A stretch of 64,000 nucleotides of DNA, taken from the NCBI GenBank assembly GCA_937900135.1, contig CALCDJ010000080.1:32144-96143 (forward strand). The letters run 5' to 3'. Shown here piece after piece: positions 34,393 through 42,894 of this stretch. A program made the position numbers and the translations under genes. Below the pieces are notes generated by a model that saw nothing but the letters and a program-made list of their open reading frames with translations, searched no databases and had not been told where the DNA came from. Each line of letters begins with the position of its first letter. Position 1 is the first letter of the stretch. The stretch comes from an uncultured Blautia sp. (lineage in GTDB: Bacteria > Bacillota > Clostridia > Lachnospirales > Lachnospiraceae).

Positions 34393-35094
34393 ATGGAAGA
34401 AAGTAAAATGAGAAAACACGCAGGTGTGCTGCTTATGGTGTTATCCGCACTGGGGATTCTGGCTATGTGGAAAACGGCAGGAGAAATAAAAACATCAGGT
34501 GGAAGTTCTGCAGAAACCACTTCTTTGGTGCACCGGGAAGCGCCCAAAATGGCGCTGACCTTTGATGACGGGCCAAACCGAAAATATACGCCGCTGCTTC
34601 TTGAAGGCTTAAAGGAGCGAGGTGTTGTTGTCACTTTCTTTCTGATGGGAAAAAATATAGAAGGAAATGAAGAACTGGTGCAGCAGATGGAAACAGAGGG
34701 ACATTTGATTGGAAACCACACGTATCATCATGTGCAGCTAAGTAGGATTTCCAAGGAAAAGGCCAGGAGGGAAATTGAAAAAACAGGAAATGAAATTTAT
34801 GAGATTACAGGAAACTATCCCTTGTATGTCCGGCCGCCCTTTGGAGAGTGGCCCAAAAATCTGGAACAGGAGCTGTCTGTAATTCCGGTGCTCTGGGATA
34901 TTGATACACTGGACTGGAAATGCCAGGATACCGACATGGTAGTGAACGCAGTGAAAGAAAATGCCAAAGACGGTTCCATTGTTCTTATGCATGACGGATA
35001 TGCAAGTACCGTGGAGGCGGTATTTCAGATTGTAGATTACTTTCTGGAACAGGGATATGAATTTGTGACAGTGGATCGTCTTCTGGAGGTATAA
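34393..35094 (+). CDS. Membrane-anchored polysaccharide deacetylase
   Basis: NodB-homology carbohydrate esterase family 4, probably acting on peptidoglycan or another wall glycan. One N-terminal membrane helix (about 10-26) anchors it outside. Motifs: TFDDGPN (metal Asp), HTYHH (metal His pair), RPPFGEWP, DTLDWK and LMHDG, so all five catalytic blocks are intact. ATG 34393 has GAAGGA before it; ATG 34408 is possible. 233 residues. Confidence 0.93.
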   Translation: MEESKMRKHAGVLLMVLSALGILAMWKTAGEIKTSGGSSAETTSLVHREAPKMALTFDDGPNRKYTPLLLEGLKERGVVVTFFLMGKNIEGNEELVQQMETEGHLIGNHTYHHVQLSRISKEKARREIEKTGNEIYEITGNYPLYVRPPFGEWPKNLEQELSVIPVLWDIDTLDWKCQDTDMVVNAVKENAKDGSIVLMHDGYASTVEAVFQIVDYFLEQGYEFVTVDRLLEV

Positions 35095-35186
35095 GCTGAT
35101 TTCCGGCAGGAGCGGTTGAAAAAACAATGGGGATGTCGTATAATGAGAACAAATGTACGCGGATATTTCGGAATGGGAGAGAAACT

Positions 35187-36509
35187 ATGGATTTATTTGA
35201 ATATGCAAAAAGCAAGACTCTGGATCGGGAATCGCCTCTGGCTTCCCGTTTGCGTCCTACTACGCTGGAAGAGGTGGTGGGACAGGAACATATTGTAGGG
35301 AAGGATAAGCTCCTTTACCGGGCAATTAAGGCAGATAAGCTGACTTCTGTTATTTTTTACGGACCTCCGGGAACCGGTAAGACCACCCTTGCCAAGGTGA
35401 TCGCCAATACCACCAGCGCCTCTTTCACGCAGATCAATGCCACTGTGGCCGGGAAGAAGGATATGGAAGAGGTGATCCGTCAGGCCCAGGATGATCTGGG
35501 AATGTATGGGAGAAAAACAATTTTATTTATCGACGAGATTCATCGCTTCAATAAGGGACAACAGGATTATCTCCTGCCTTTTGTAGAGGATGGAACCATC
35601 ATTCTTATAGGAGCCACCACAGAGAATCCTTATTTTGAAGTGAACAGCGCGCTCTTGTCCCGCTCCATTATCTTTGAACTGTATCCTCTGAGCCAGGAGA
35701 ATATCCGCTCCTTACTTTTGCGGGCAGTGGAAGATCCCATAAAGGGAATGGGAAGCTATGGCGCCGTTATTGAGGAGGAAGCCCTTGATTTTCTTGCAGA
35801 TCTTGCAGGAGGAGACGCCAGAAGCGCTTTAAATGCAGTGGAGTTAGGAGTCCTTACCACACCGCGAAGCGAAGACGGAAAGATTCATATTACCCTGGAT
35901 GTGGCTTCGGAGTGTATTCAGAAGCGGGTGATTCATTACGACAAAAAAGGAGACAATCATTACGATATCATCTCTGCTTTTATAAAAAGTATGCGGGGCT
36001 CTGATCCGGATGCAGCTGTCTATTATCTTGCCAAGATGCTGTATGCAGGAGAAGATGTCAAATTCATAGCCAGAAGAATTATGATCCTGGCTTCGGAAGA
36101 CATTGGAAATGCCGATCCCCAGGCCCTTTGCGTGGCGGCAGCAGCGGCCCAGGCCGTGGAGCGGGTGGGCATGCCGGAATCCCAGATCATACTTTCTCAG
36201 GCCGTTACCTATATGGCCTGTGCGCCTAAGAGCAATTCCGCAGTCAATGCCATTGCCGCTGCCATGGACTCTGTGAAACGGACAAAAACCACCGTTCCCT
36301 CACACCTTCAGGACGCCCATTATGGCGGCCATGAGAAGCTGGGACACGGAGTTGGATACCGTTATGCTCACAATTATCCCAATCACTATGTAAAACAGCA
36401 GTATCTTCCTTCTGAGATTGCAGATGCGCGATTCTATGAGATGGGAGATTTGGGATGCGAGAAGGAATGGAAGGAACGTCTGGAACGGATCAAAGGAGAA
36501 GCAGAATAA
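35187..36509 (+). CDS. rarA: Replication-associated recombination protein A (RarA/MgsA)
   Basis: AAA+ ATPase of the clamp-loader superfamily, acting at stalled replication forks. Walker A GPPGTGKTT, Walker B LFIDEIHRFNKGQQD, sensor ATTENPYFEVNSALLSR and the RarA-specific C-terminal part (SMRGSDPDAAVYYLAKM, PKSNSAVNAI, YRYAHNYPNHYVKQQYLP). ATG 35187 (MDLFEYAKSKT) with GGGAGA upstream is preferred to the 20-codon longer frame. 440 residues. Confidence 0.95.
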   Translation: MDLFEYAKSKTLDRESPLASRLRPTTLEEVVGQEHIVGKDKLLYRAIKADKLTSVIFYGPPGTGKTTLAKVIANTTSASFTQINATVAGKKDMEEVIRQAQDDLGMYGRKTILFIDEIHRFNKGQQDYLLPFVEDGTIILIGATTENPYFEVNSALLSRSIIFELYPLSQENIRSLLLRAVEDPIKGMGSYGAVIEEEALDFLADLAGGDARSALNAVELGVLTTPRSEDGKIHITLDVASECIQKRVIHYDKKGDNHYDIISAFIKSMRGSDPDAAVYYLAKMLYAGEDVKFIARRIMILASEDIGNADPQALCVAAAAAQAVERVGMPESQIILSQAVTYMACAPKSNSAVNAIAAAMDSVKRTKTTVPSHLQDAHYGGHEKLGHGVGYRYAHNYPNHYVKQQYLPSEIADARFYEMGDLGCEKEWKERLERIKGEAE

Positions 36510-36540
36510 AAGAAAAACAGAAGAGAGAATCAGACATAAA

Positions 36541-36570
36541 AATGGAGGAGCTTATAAAAGCTCCTCCATT
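36541..36570 (-). terminator. Terminator overlapping the end of the DUF4364 gene
   Basis: 13-bp perfect stem (36541-36553 with 36558-36570). On the minus strand the first arm encodes the last codons (MEELL), the stop sits at the loop, and TTTTATG follows the second arm. It ends the minus-strand YesL-radical SAM-DUF4364 operon. Confidence 0.88.
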
Positions 36571-37064
36571 AAAATTCCATAAATGTCCTGACATTTTTTA
36601 CTCCATTTTCTGCGAATGGATCGGGCAGCCTCTTTGTTGGGGGCGTGGATGGTCAGATCCAGAAGGGAACTGCCCCGCTCTATCAGCTGGCAACGGACTG
36701 CATAACCGCCCTGAGAGGTTTCATAATCATCTGCAGGCATGAGGATCTGCTCCTTTTCCTGGCAATCGTGGATCTTCAGATAGTCTCTTACCTCTGATTT
36801 GATATCGGAGGAAAGCTCATTCTCAAAGTAGGAGAGTGTAGTCAGACCTTCTTCTGTTACCTGATAAAAAGAAGTGTTTTCTTTGGTTTCCATTTTTAGT
36901 AAATCTGCTTCCACCAGTTCGGAAATAGCCTGCTGCAGGTGAAAATAATTGGTGTATTCCCGCTCCAGGATAAACTCGGAAATCTGTGAATTGGACAGAG
37001 TTTCTCTTGCATGATGGAGCATGTAAAGAATGATTAATTTGTACGTTGTAAATGGTGTTGCCAT
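36552..37064 (-). CDS. DUF4364 family protein (winged-helix-like)
   Basis: 170-residue protein with the clostridial DUF4364 pattern: an N-terminal winged-helix-like part (YKLIILYMLHHARETLSNSQISEFIL, LQQAISELVEADLL, YQVTEEGLTTLSYFE) and an alpha/beta C-terminal part. The fold suggests a DNA-binding or regulatory role, but no target is known. It is last of three minus-strand genes, 10 bases after the radical SAM gene. Confidence 0.85.
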   Translation of the reverse strand: MATPFTTYKLIILYMLHHARETLSNSQISEFILEREYTNYFHLQQAISELVEADLLKMETKENTSFYQVTEEGLTTLSYFENELSSDIKSEVRDYLKIHDCQEKEQILMPADDYETSQGGYAVRCQLIERGSSLLDLTIHAPNKEAARSIRRKWSKKCQDIYGILMEELL

Positions 37065-37074
37065 AATAACCTCC

Positions 37075-38022
37075 TTAAGGCTTCCCGTACGCCTTTCCCT
37101 GATAACTTCCCTGTTCCTTCATCTTATGATGGAGGAGATTTAATACTTCTCTTTTGCGGCTGGCCCACAGAGGTGCGATCAAAAGATCCTTAGGACCGTC
37201 TCCGGTGATGCGGTGGATCACAATGGAGGGAGACAGATGTTCCAGGCAGTCGATCAGAAGATCCAGATATTCTTCTCTTTCATATACCTGAAACAGACCT
37301 TTTTTGTAATCGGAAGCCAGATCAGTACCGCGAAGGACATGAAGCAGCTGAAGCTTGATGCCCTGTATCTCTCTGGTGTTTAAATATTCCATGGTAGAAA
37401 GGATGTCTTCTTTGGTTTCTCCAGGAAGGCCCAAAATGGTATGCACGATTACCGTGATATTTCTCAGGCGAAGTTCTCTTACCGCTTCTTCAAAACAGGA
37501 GAGAGGATATCCTCTCCGTATATACTGTGCAGTAGCGGGATGGATGGTCTGAAGGCCAAGTTCCACCCACACAGGCTTGATCTGATTAAGACGTCCCAGA
37601 AGAGAAAGTACCTCTTCTCCCAGACAGTCCGGCCGTGTTCCAATAGAAAGTGCTACCACAGAAGGATGGGAAATGGCCTCTGTAAAAATACGTTCCAGAT
37701 ATTCCACTGGTCCGTAGGTATTGGTATACGCCTGAAAATAGGCAATATACTTTGAAATGGGGCGCTTGGCAGACAAAAGGGCAATCTGGCTGTTGATCTG
37801 CTCTGTGATGGAGAGAGAAGCATCTGCGGCAAAATCACCGCTTCCTCCCTCGCTGCAGAAAATACAGCCCCGGCGGCCAATCTTGCCATCACGGTTGGGA
37901 CAGGACATACCGCCGTTTAAGGTGACCTTGTAAACCTTCTCTCCAAACTGACTCCGCAGCATGTAATCCAGAGAAAAATAAGGCTTTTCTCCCCAGCGCG
38001 TTTTTGTGGTACTGCTGCTCAT
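37075..38022 (-). CDS. TIGR01212/YhcC-family radical SAM protein
   Basis: 315-residue radical SAM protein. Cluster-binding cysteines lie in CPNRDGKIGRRGCIFC (C-x10-GC-x2-C spacing of the YhcC family). SEGGSGDFA and WVELGLQTIHPATAQYIRRGY are further family blocks. YhcC-type proteins are linked to RNA modification but the reaction in this group is not established. Its start overlaps the YesL-like gene by 4 bases (ATGA), so the two are translationally coupled. Confidence 0.9.
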   Translation of the reverse strand: MSSSTTKTRWGEKPYFSLDYMLRSQFGEKVYKVTLNGGMSCPNRDGKIGRRGCIFCSEGGSGDFAADASLSITEQINSQIALLSAKRPISKYIAYFQAYTNTYGPVEYLERIFTEAISHPSVVALSIGTRPDCLGEEVLSLLGRLNQIKPVWVELGLQTIHPATAQYIRRGYPLSCFEEAVRELRLRNITVIVHTILGLPGETKEDILSTMEYLNTREIQGIKLQLLHVLRGTDLASDYKKGLFQVYEREEYLDLLIDCLEHLSPSIVIHRITGDGPKDLLIAPLWASRKREVLNLLHHKMKEQGSYQGKAYGKP

Positions 38023-38693
38023 GCCTGAGTTTCCTGAGAATCCGGAAGTTCCTCTGTTTCTTCTTCCTTGGGAATGTAGTGATCAAAAATCTTTACCAGG
38101 AATTTGGAATTCAGATAAGCGATCACAGAAAATCCCATCAGGAATACCAGCATCAACAGCGTGGACTGGATTCGGAAATCTGGAATAAAGAAAATGCCAA
38201 GAGGCAGCAGGGTGATTACCAGCATCAAAAAGGTGTATGGAAGATGTCGGATCGCCATGAGGAAGGAATTGGTGAAGGTGTTTTTTAAGGAATTATAAAA
38301 TTTAGCCAACACCGGATAAACATACAGCAGTAAAAGTGCATATAAGAGAGTAAAGGCGATAAATACGCAGAACAGTACTCTGGAAAGATTTCCTTCCATA
38401 TTGTTGACAATGTTCAGGTCAAAGAACAAAATAACTGCGGTAACCAGCATGATCAGGTGAATAATGGTTGCCTGCTTGAAGTTTTCCTTGAAGGATTTAA
38501 AAAAGCTTCGGATAATGTAGGATTCCTCATTACGTACCATTTTCATGGTGACATAATAGGTGGCTGTAATGGCAGCACCTGCGGTAACAATGGGAAGACA
38601 ACAGAGCAGACACACCAGGTTCAAGATAATCAGGTCAGCGACTCTGCCCATGAAAACAAAGAATTTGTTGTCCATGTTAAAAAAACGGTTCAT
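38019..38693 (-). CDS. YesL/DUF624-family membrane protein
   Basis: 224-residue membrane protein with about five helices. The N-terminus MNRFFNMDNKFFVFMGRVADLIILNLVCLLCCLPIVTAGAA is the DUF624 signature. Members often sit near carbohydrate uptake genes, but here it is with a radical SAM gene. The C-terminus is acidic (EEETEELPDSQE). RBS AAGGAG; a clear promoter lies upstream. Confidence 0.88.
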   Translation of the reverse strand: MNRFFNMDNKFFVFMGRVADLIILNLVCLLCCLPIVTAGAAITATYYVTMKMVRNEESYIIRSFFKSFKENFKQATIIHLIMLVTAVILFFDLNIVNNMEGNLSRVLFCVFIAFTLLYALLLLYVYPVLAKFYNSLKNTFTNSFLMAIRHLPYTFLMLVITLLPLGIFFIPDFRIQSTLLMLVFLMGFSVIAYLNSKFLVKIFDHYIPKEEETEELPDSQETQA

Positions 38694-38732
38694 ATTGATT
38701 ACTCCTTTATGTATACATAGTTCTTATTGAAT

Positions 38733-38761
38733 AGTATAGCGAAAACGACCTGAAAAAGCAA
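38733..38761 (-). promoter_or_regulatory. Promoter of the YesL-radical SAM-DUF4364 operon
   Basis: On the minus strand, TTGCTT (38761-38756), 17-bp spacer, TATACT (38738-38733), 40 bases before the YesL ATG. Confidence 0.75.
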
Positions 38762-38837
38762 TGAAAAATAAATGTCCCCAAAAGAGGAAAAAAAGGGTAT
38801 AATGAGTAACATATCAGAAAGAGAGGAAGAACGTATT

Positions 38838-39566
38838 ATGAGAAAATATGAAACTGTACTGGACCTCCATACCCATACCATTGCCAGCGGACATGCCTAT
38901 TGTTCCATTCGGGAAATGGCATCTGCAGCAGCAAACAAAGGGCTTTCTCTTCTGGGAATCACAGAACATGCACCCAAAATGCCGGGAACCTGCCACAATT
39001 TTTACTTCCACAATCTGAAGGTGGTTCCAAGAGAAATGTACGGAATCCGTCTGCTTCTTGGTTCTGAGGTGAACATTCTGGATACGAAGGGAACCATAGA
39101 CCTGGAGGAAAAGGAACTGCGTCATATGGATGTGGTCATTGCCAGCCTTCATACCCCTTGTATGAAGCCGGGAAGTGTGGAAGAAAATACAGAGGCTCTG
39201 ATTCAGGCCATGAAAAATCCATATGTAAACATCATCGGACATCCAGATGACGGACGTTATCCCACAGATTACAAGGCACTGGTACAGGCAGCAGGGGAAT
39301 ATCATAAGGTGCTGGAACTGAATAACCATTCTCTGGACCCCACCTGCTTCCGCCAGAACGCTCACGAAAATGACAGAAAGATGCTTGCCCTTTGCCGGGA
39401 ATATAAGGTACCGGTGGTTATGTCAAGCGATGCGCACTTTGATACCTATATCGGAGAATTCCCCAATGCGATACAGCTCCTTGAAGAAATGGATTTTCCG
39501 GAAGAACTGGTGCTGAATCGGTCAGTGGAAGCCGTCCTGCCGTACGTAAATGCAGGAAAAAAATAA
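38838..39566 (+). CDS. PHP-domain phosphatase (YcdX-like)
   Basis: Metal-dependent phosphoesterase of the PHP family. Motifs DLHTHTIASGHA, GITEHAPKMPG, GSEVNI, ASLHTP, IGHPDD, ELNNHS and SSDAHFD carry the trinuclear metal ligands in the YcdX order. ATG 38838 starts the conserved MRKYETVLDLHTHT; a longer frame to 38772 lacks support. A TATAAT at 38798-38803 may be its -10. 242 residues. It marks the left flank of the accessory cassette. Confidence 0.92.
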   Translation: MRKYETVLDLHTHTIASGHAYCSIREMASAAANKGLSLLGITEHAPKMPGTCHNFYFHNLKVVPREMYGIRLLLGSEVNILDTKGTIDLEEKELRHMDVVIASLHTPCMKPGSVEENTEALIQAMKNPYVNIIGHPDDGRYPTDYKALVQAAGEYHKVLELNNHSLDPTCFRQNAHENDRKMLALCREYKVPVVMSSDAHFDTYIGEFPNAIQLLEEMDFPEELVLNRSVEAVLPYVNAGKK

Positions 39567-39721
39567 CGGCTTGTGTGGATAAGAAGAGGAGGACTGGATA
39601 TAGGATTTTGATAGGGAAATTAAATACAGATATAGGAAATAATAAAATTATCAGAACAATTTCAGATACGGTGTTTTCGTTGCGTTAGATATTACAATGG
39701 AAACGATATCTACAGATATAT

Positions 39722-39768
39722 AAAGAGAGAGCATATAGCATACAGCAATGTTATATACTCTCTTTTTT
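39722..39768 (+). terminator. Left bracketing hairpin of the accessory cassette
   Basis: AAAGAGAGAG (39722-39731) pairs with CTCTCTTTTT (39758-39767), and ATATAGCA (39733-39740) with TGTTATAT (39749-39756), one mismatch between, followed by T. The sequence is a diverged copy of the one at 47055. Confidence 0.8.
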
Positions 39769-39775
39769 GTTTCTG

Positions 39776-40000
39776 CTATTTGTTATTATTTCTGGGATAA
39801 GGCTTTTTTTCATCGGTTAATTCAGCAAGATAATCCATACTGGTATTGAGCGCGAGGGCAATTTGTCTACATTGTTCAAAAGAATAATAACGTTTTCCAC
39901 GCTCAATTTTAGAATAATCACTTTGATCGATTCCTGTTAAATGCTGCATTTTAATTTGTGTATAACCGCGTTCTTTTCGTAAATCTTTAAGTCGTGACAT
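39776..40000 (-). CDS. Small XRE-family transcriptional regulator
   Basis: 74 residues, essentially one Cro/C1-type HTH: RLKDLRKERGYTQIKMQHLTGIDQSDYSKIERGKRYYSFEQCRQIALALNTSMDYLAEL. The GAGGTG RBS supports the start. It is divergent from the JAMM-protease operon, and the 123 bases between contain a palindromic operator, so it most likely represses that operon and perhaps itself. It lacks any sensor domain. Confidence 0.9.
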   Translation of the reverse strand: MSRLKDLRKERGYTQIKMQHLTGIDQSDYSKIERGKRYYSFEQCRQIALALNTSMDYLAELTDEKKPYPRNNNK

Positions 40001-40032
40001 TTGAGCACCTCATTTTTGAATGATTATGGCGT

Positions 40033-40070
40033 ATTGACCTATTGACAATAGGGTGAAATTGACCTATTAT
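40033..40070 (+). promoter_or_regulatory. Operator-embedded promoter of the accessory cassette
   Basis: TTGACA (40042-40047), 17-bp spacer, TATTAT (40065-40070). The -35 lies inside the palindrome CCTATTG-A-CAATAGG (40038-40052). ATTGACCTATT occurs at 40033-40043 and again at 40058-40068, the second copy running into the -10. A repressor bound here would cover both promoter elements. Confidence 0.8.
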
Positions 40071-40123
40071 TTTAAGTAAATACTTGTGGTTGAAAAATAA
40101 GAAAGAATTGAATTGTAGTTATT

Positions 40124-40555
40124 ATGTATATAACAAAAGAAGTATATGCAAAAATTATTGGAGGCATCGTAGATGCTACATATGAAACAGGGGGCATTCT
40201 TGGAGAAGTTGCTGGGATTGTCTGCCATGTTGAATTGGATATGGGACTAGGGCAGCCAGGAATGAACAAATGTTATTATTCACCCGATACTCAAAAACTG
40301 AATAAATGTATTTCTATGTGGCAGAAACATAATATTAATTTTTGTGGAATTTTTCACTCTCATTTAGGAAATAATGAAACTCTTTCAGAAGGCGATTTGT
40401 GCTATATAAGAAAGATTATGCTGGCAATGCCGGAGCAAATAAAGAAATTGTATTTTCCTCTTATTGTATTGCCGCAAAATAAGATGAAATTATTTGCGGC
40501 TGTCAGATACGAACAGGAAATAAAAATTGTTGAGGACAGTTATAAAATTGTATGA
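40124..40555 (+). CDS. Prokaryotic JAB/JAMM-domain metalloprotease
   Basis: 143-residue single-domain protein with an intact JAMM motif: Glu21 in YETGGILGE, and His78-Ser-His80-x7-Ser88-x2-Asp91 in FHSHLGNNETLSEGD. JAMM enzymes are zinc isopeptidases or proteases; bacterial ones occur with ubiquitin-like systems, sulphur carriers and polymorphic toxins. No ubiquitin-like or E1 protein is encoded nearby, so the substrate is unknown. No clear signal peptide, so it is probably cytosolic. The RBS is weak, unlike the genes around it. First gene after the operator-controlled promoter. Confidence 0.88.
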   Translation: MYITKEVYAKIIGGIVDATYETGGILGEVAGIVCHVELDMGLGQPGMNKCYYSPDTQKLNKCISMWQKHNINFCGIFHSHLGNNETLSEGDLCYIRKIMLAMPEQIKKLYFPLIVLPQNKMKLFAAVRYEQEIKIVEDSYKIV

Positions 40556-40591
40556 TTCCAAACGAAAAGAGTAAAAGAAGGGGAAAAAGAG

Positions 40592-41467
40592 ATGAATGAC
40601 AGAGGAAAATTTTTATGTGAAAAAGGAGATGCTTATTTTAATGGGGCAGGCATTGAACAAAATTACGAAGAGGCTTTTAAATATTATACTGCTGCCGCAA
40701 ACCTTGGGTATGCAATGGCTATTAAAAATCTTGGTTTATGTTATGTCATGGGGAAAGGGACAGGGCAGGACGTAAATAAAGCAGTATCAATGTTTCGTAT
40801 GGCGGCGGATTTAAATAATAAAGAGGCCTACCATAATTTGGGTAAATGTTACTCAGAGGGGATCGGAGTAGAGGTAAATGCACAAAAAGCATTCCAGTGG
40901 TATTTGAAAGCAGCGGAGATGAACAGTTCAGATGACCAACAAATTATTGCAATGAACTATGAAAATGGAGAGGGTGTCGGGCAGGATTACTCTGAAGCTG
41001 CAAAATGGTATAGGAGAGCGGCAGAACAGGGAAATACATATGCTCAATATAAACTGGGGTGTTTTTATAGGGATGGAAAAGGAGTTGCCACAGATATTCA
41101 GGAAGAAAGAAGATGGTTTCACTGTGCGGCTGTAAAGGGAGATATTGAAGCTCAAACAGCTCTCGGGATAGCTCTGACTCAAAGCGATGGCAAAGTTGAA
41201 GCTGATTTCAAGGAGTCTTTTGAATGGATAAGAAAAGCGGCAGAGCAGGGCGACTCATTTGCAGAATATACTTGGGGAATATACTGCCTTTATGGGATTA
41301 CGGTACCGGAGGATCGACAAAAAGCCAGGGAGCTTTTGAAAAGTTGCGCTTCTAAAAATGAGGCTGCATCGGATATGGCTCGGGAGAAATTGTTGGAGTT
41401 GGATTTAGAAGATTTGCCTGAGAAAAAAGAAAGTCCAAAGAATAAAAAGGGATTTTTTAGAAAGTGA
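40592..41467 (+). CDS. Sel1-like repeat protein
   Basis: 291 residues, with about seven Sel1 units of roughly 36 residues (AYFNGAGIEQNYEEAFKYY; CYVMGKGTGQDVNKAVSMF; CYSEGIGVEVNAQKAFQWY; NYENGEGVGQDYSEAAKWY and so on), predicted to form an alpha-solenoid. It has no signal peptide and ends in a Lys-rich tail. Such proteins act as scaffolds. It starts 36 bases after the JAMM gene with GAAGGGG as RBS. Partner inferred only from position. Confidence 0.93.
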   Translation: MNDRGKFLCEKGDAYFNGAGIEQNYEEAFKYYTAAANLGYAMAIKNLGLCYVMGKGTGQDVNKAVSMFRMAADLNNKEAYHNLGKCYSEGIGVEVNAQKAFQWYLKAAEMNSSDDQQIIAMNYENGEGVGQDYSEAAKWYRRAAEQGNTYAQYKLGCFYRDGKGVATDIQEERRWFHCAAVKGDIEAQTALGIALTQSDGKVEADFKESFEWIRKAAEQGDSFAEYTWGIYCLYGITVPEDRQKARELLKSCASKNEAASDMAREKLLELDLEDLPEKKESPKNKKGFFRK

Positions 41468-41485
41468 TCTGGAAGAGGGAAGAAT

Positions 41486-41842
41486 ATGTTAATGAATAAG
41501 AAAGACAAGATGTTTTGGTGGTTGATAGTGATAATAATGAGTGGAGGTATGCTTGCTTTTTCTTATATTATGCTATTTCAAAATATTCCTGTTAGATTAG
41601 TTGAGATTGAAAAAGAAATCCAGCGATACGAAGGTGCTGATTTATCACTTCTTTCGGATGATGAATTAATTCTTTTCAATCCGACTGAAGATGAATCCGA
41701 GGCATTTCAACTTAGAAGTGCATATAAAAAACTTGAAGCAACAAAGAAAACGCAACAGATATGTGGAGTTTTTTTAATAGTTTCTATTCTTTTTTTGATA
41801 GGTTCCTGTATAGGTATATTGCGAACAATCAATAAAAAATAA
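41486..41842 (+). CDS. Two-helix membrane protein of unknown function
   Basis: 118 residues. Helix 1 is near 11-32 and helix 2 near 92-112; between them lies an acidic extracytoplasmic or cytoplasmic loop (LVEIEKEIQRYEGADLSLLSDDELILFNP). The family is not recognised. It lies 18 bases after the Sel1 gene and 11 before the next membrane-protein gene, all in one direction, so it is part of the same transcript. RBS AAGAGGG. Confidence 0.75.
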   Translation: MLMNKKDKMFWWLIVIIMSGGMLAFSYIMLFQNIPVRLVEIEKEIQRYEGADLSLLSDDELILFNPTEDESEAFQLRSAYKKLEATKKTQQICGVFLIVSILFLIGSCIGILRTINKK

Positions 41843-41853
41843 AGGGGGAAATT

Positions 41854-42528
41854 ATGGGGAAATATTACAAAGATGGAGAAAGAATACAGGGAACAGATGG
41901 CAAGAGTGGTTATGATTTAGGAGATTATGTAGTTTTTGATGGGAAAATTTATTACCAACAAGGCGATAGTTGGTATTGCCCAAGTGATGGAAAAACATAT
42001 CATCGAGAAGGGGATATTATCTATTGCCCGGAAGATGGGAATAGAGGATATATAGATGGAGATTCCTTATATTTCAATGAAGAAAAAAACAGCGAGAAGA
42101 ATTACAATTATACAGAGAATAGCACATATACAGCAGATGAATCAAAAGGGATAGTTTATTTGATTATTTTTGCTTTCATTCTAAAAATAGCTAGTGAATT
42201 TATGAGTTTGTATTTTCAAGACGGGTTAGAAGATGTTTTCGGCATAAACTTACCAGGTTTGATTGTAACAATAGTTATATGGATAATTAGTTCTTTTTCT
42301 AAAAAACTGGCAGTGTTGATAGCGTTAGTAATCGTTATGGGAGCATTGGTTATGGGAGCACTTCATAACAATATTTATTTTGCTAGACTTGAAAATGAAA
42401 AAATGAATGTTGAACGATTTACCGTACAAAAGATTGCTCATGCAGAAGAGATGAATGTTTTTTATAATTCGATTACGGCATATAACACTTCTGTAATGCG
42501 CAGAATCAGTGAAAATTATTATAGGTAA
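41854..42528 (+). CDS. Membrane protein with N-terminal GD/Y repeats
   Basis: 224 residues. Residues 1-75 hold short repeats around Y-x-x-G-D and Y-C-P-x-D-G (LGDYVVFDGKIYYQQGD, WYCPSDGKTYHREGD, IYCPEDGNRGYIDGD), reminiscent of beta-hairpin binding repeats. A hydrophobic block follows at about 100-172 with three likely helices, then a hydrophilic C-terminal tail. There is no signal peptide ahead of the repeats, so they may face the cytosol. The family is not recognised. RBS AAGGGGG. Confidence 0.75.
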   Translation: MGKYYKDGERIQGTDGKSGYDLGDYVVFDGKIYYQQGDSWYCPSDGKTYHREGDIIYCPEDGNRGYIDGDSLYFNEEKNSEKNYNYTENSTYTADESKGIVYLIIFAFILKIASEFMSLYFQDGLEDVFGINLPGLIVTIVIWIISSFSKKLAVLIALVIVMGALVMGALHNNIYFARLENEKMNVERFTVQKIAHAEEMNVFYNSITAYNTSVMRRISENYYR

Positions 42529-42568
42529 GAATATCTATGATAATAATAAAATTAAGGAGGAAATGAAG

Positions 42569-42748
42569 ATGGAAAAAAGGGAAAGGATTCAAATACCGGA
42601 GGGATGCTTTGAAGGAAATTGCGCTGACTGCATTTATGCAAATTGGCGCGACAAGGATTCTTATGGAAGAGTGCATTGTGACGGACCTTATGGGGGATAT
42701 AATCGGCCAAGCGATCGCAATGGATGTTTTCATTATGAAAGGGCGTAG
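42569..42748 (+). CDS. Small Cys-rich protein
   Basis: 59 residues with Cys13, Cys18, Cys21, Cys37 and Cys53 (GCFEGNCADCIYANW ... VHCDGPYGGYN ... GCFHYER), a spacing that suggests a metal site. Similar small Cys proteins with a G-C-F-x-Y ending occur in Clostridia, but I cannot name the family. AAGGAGG at 42554-42560 is 8 bases from ATG 42569. Confidence 0.7.
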   Translation: MEKRERIQIPEGCFEGNCADCIYANWRDKDSYGRVHCDGPYGGYNRPSDRNGCFHYERA

Positions 42749-42753
42749 AGTTT

Positions 42754-42870
42754 ATGAAGAACAAAAATAAAAACATTTTGGCAATGATTTTTCAGGGGAT
42801 TATTCAGGTCCTTGCATTGGGGGTTAAAAGTACCTGGGCAATCATTAAATTAGGGATTGGAATCAGATAA
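42754..42870 (+). CDS. Possible 38-residue hydrophobic peptide
   Basis: Begins 5 bases after the preceding stop: basic leader MKNKNKN, then one hydrophobic helix (ILAMIFQGIIQVLALGV...) ending IGIR. AAGGG at about 42738 is a weak RBS. It could be a real membrane micropeptide of the cassette or chance. Confidence 0.45.
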   Translation: MKNKNKNILAMIFQGIIQVLALGVKSTWAIIKLGIGIR

Positions 42871-42894
42871 TACATATTGTTAGGAGAAACAAAG

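Noticed and set aside
40124..40555. JAMM gene as part of a ubiquitin-like or CBASS-type defence operon
   Set aside because: No E1/E2-like, ubiquitin-like or cyclase gene is encoded nearby; neighbours are Sel1, small membrane proteins and a subtilase.
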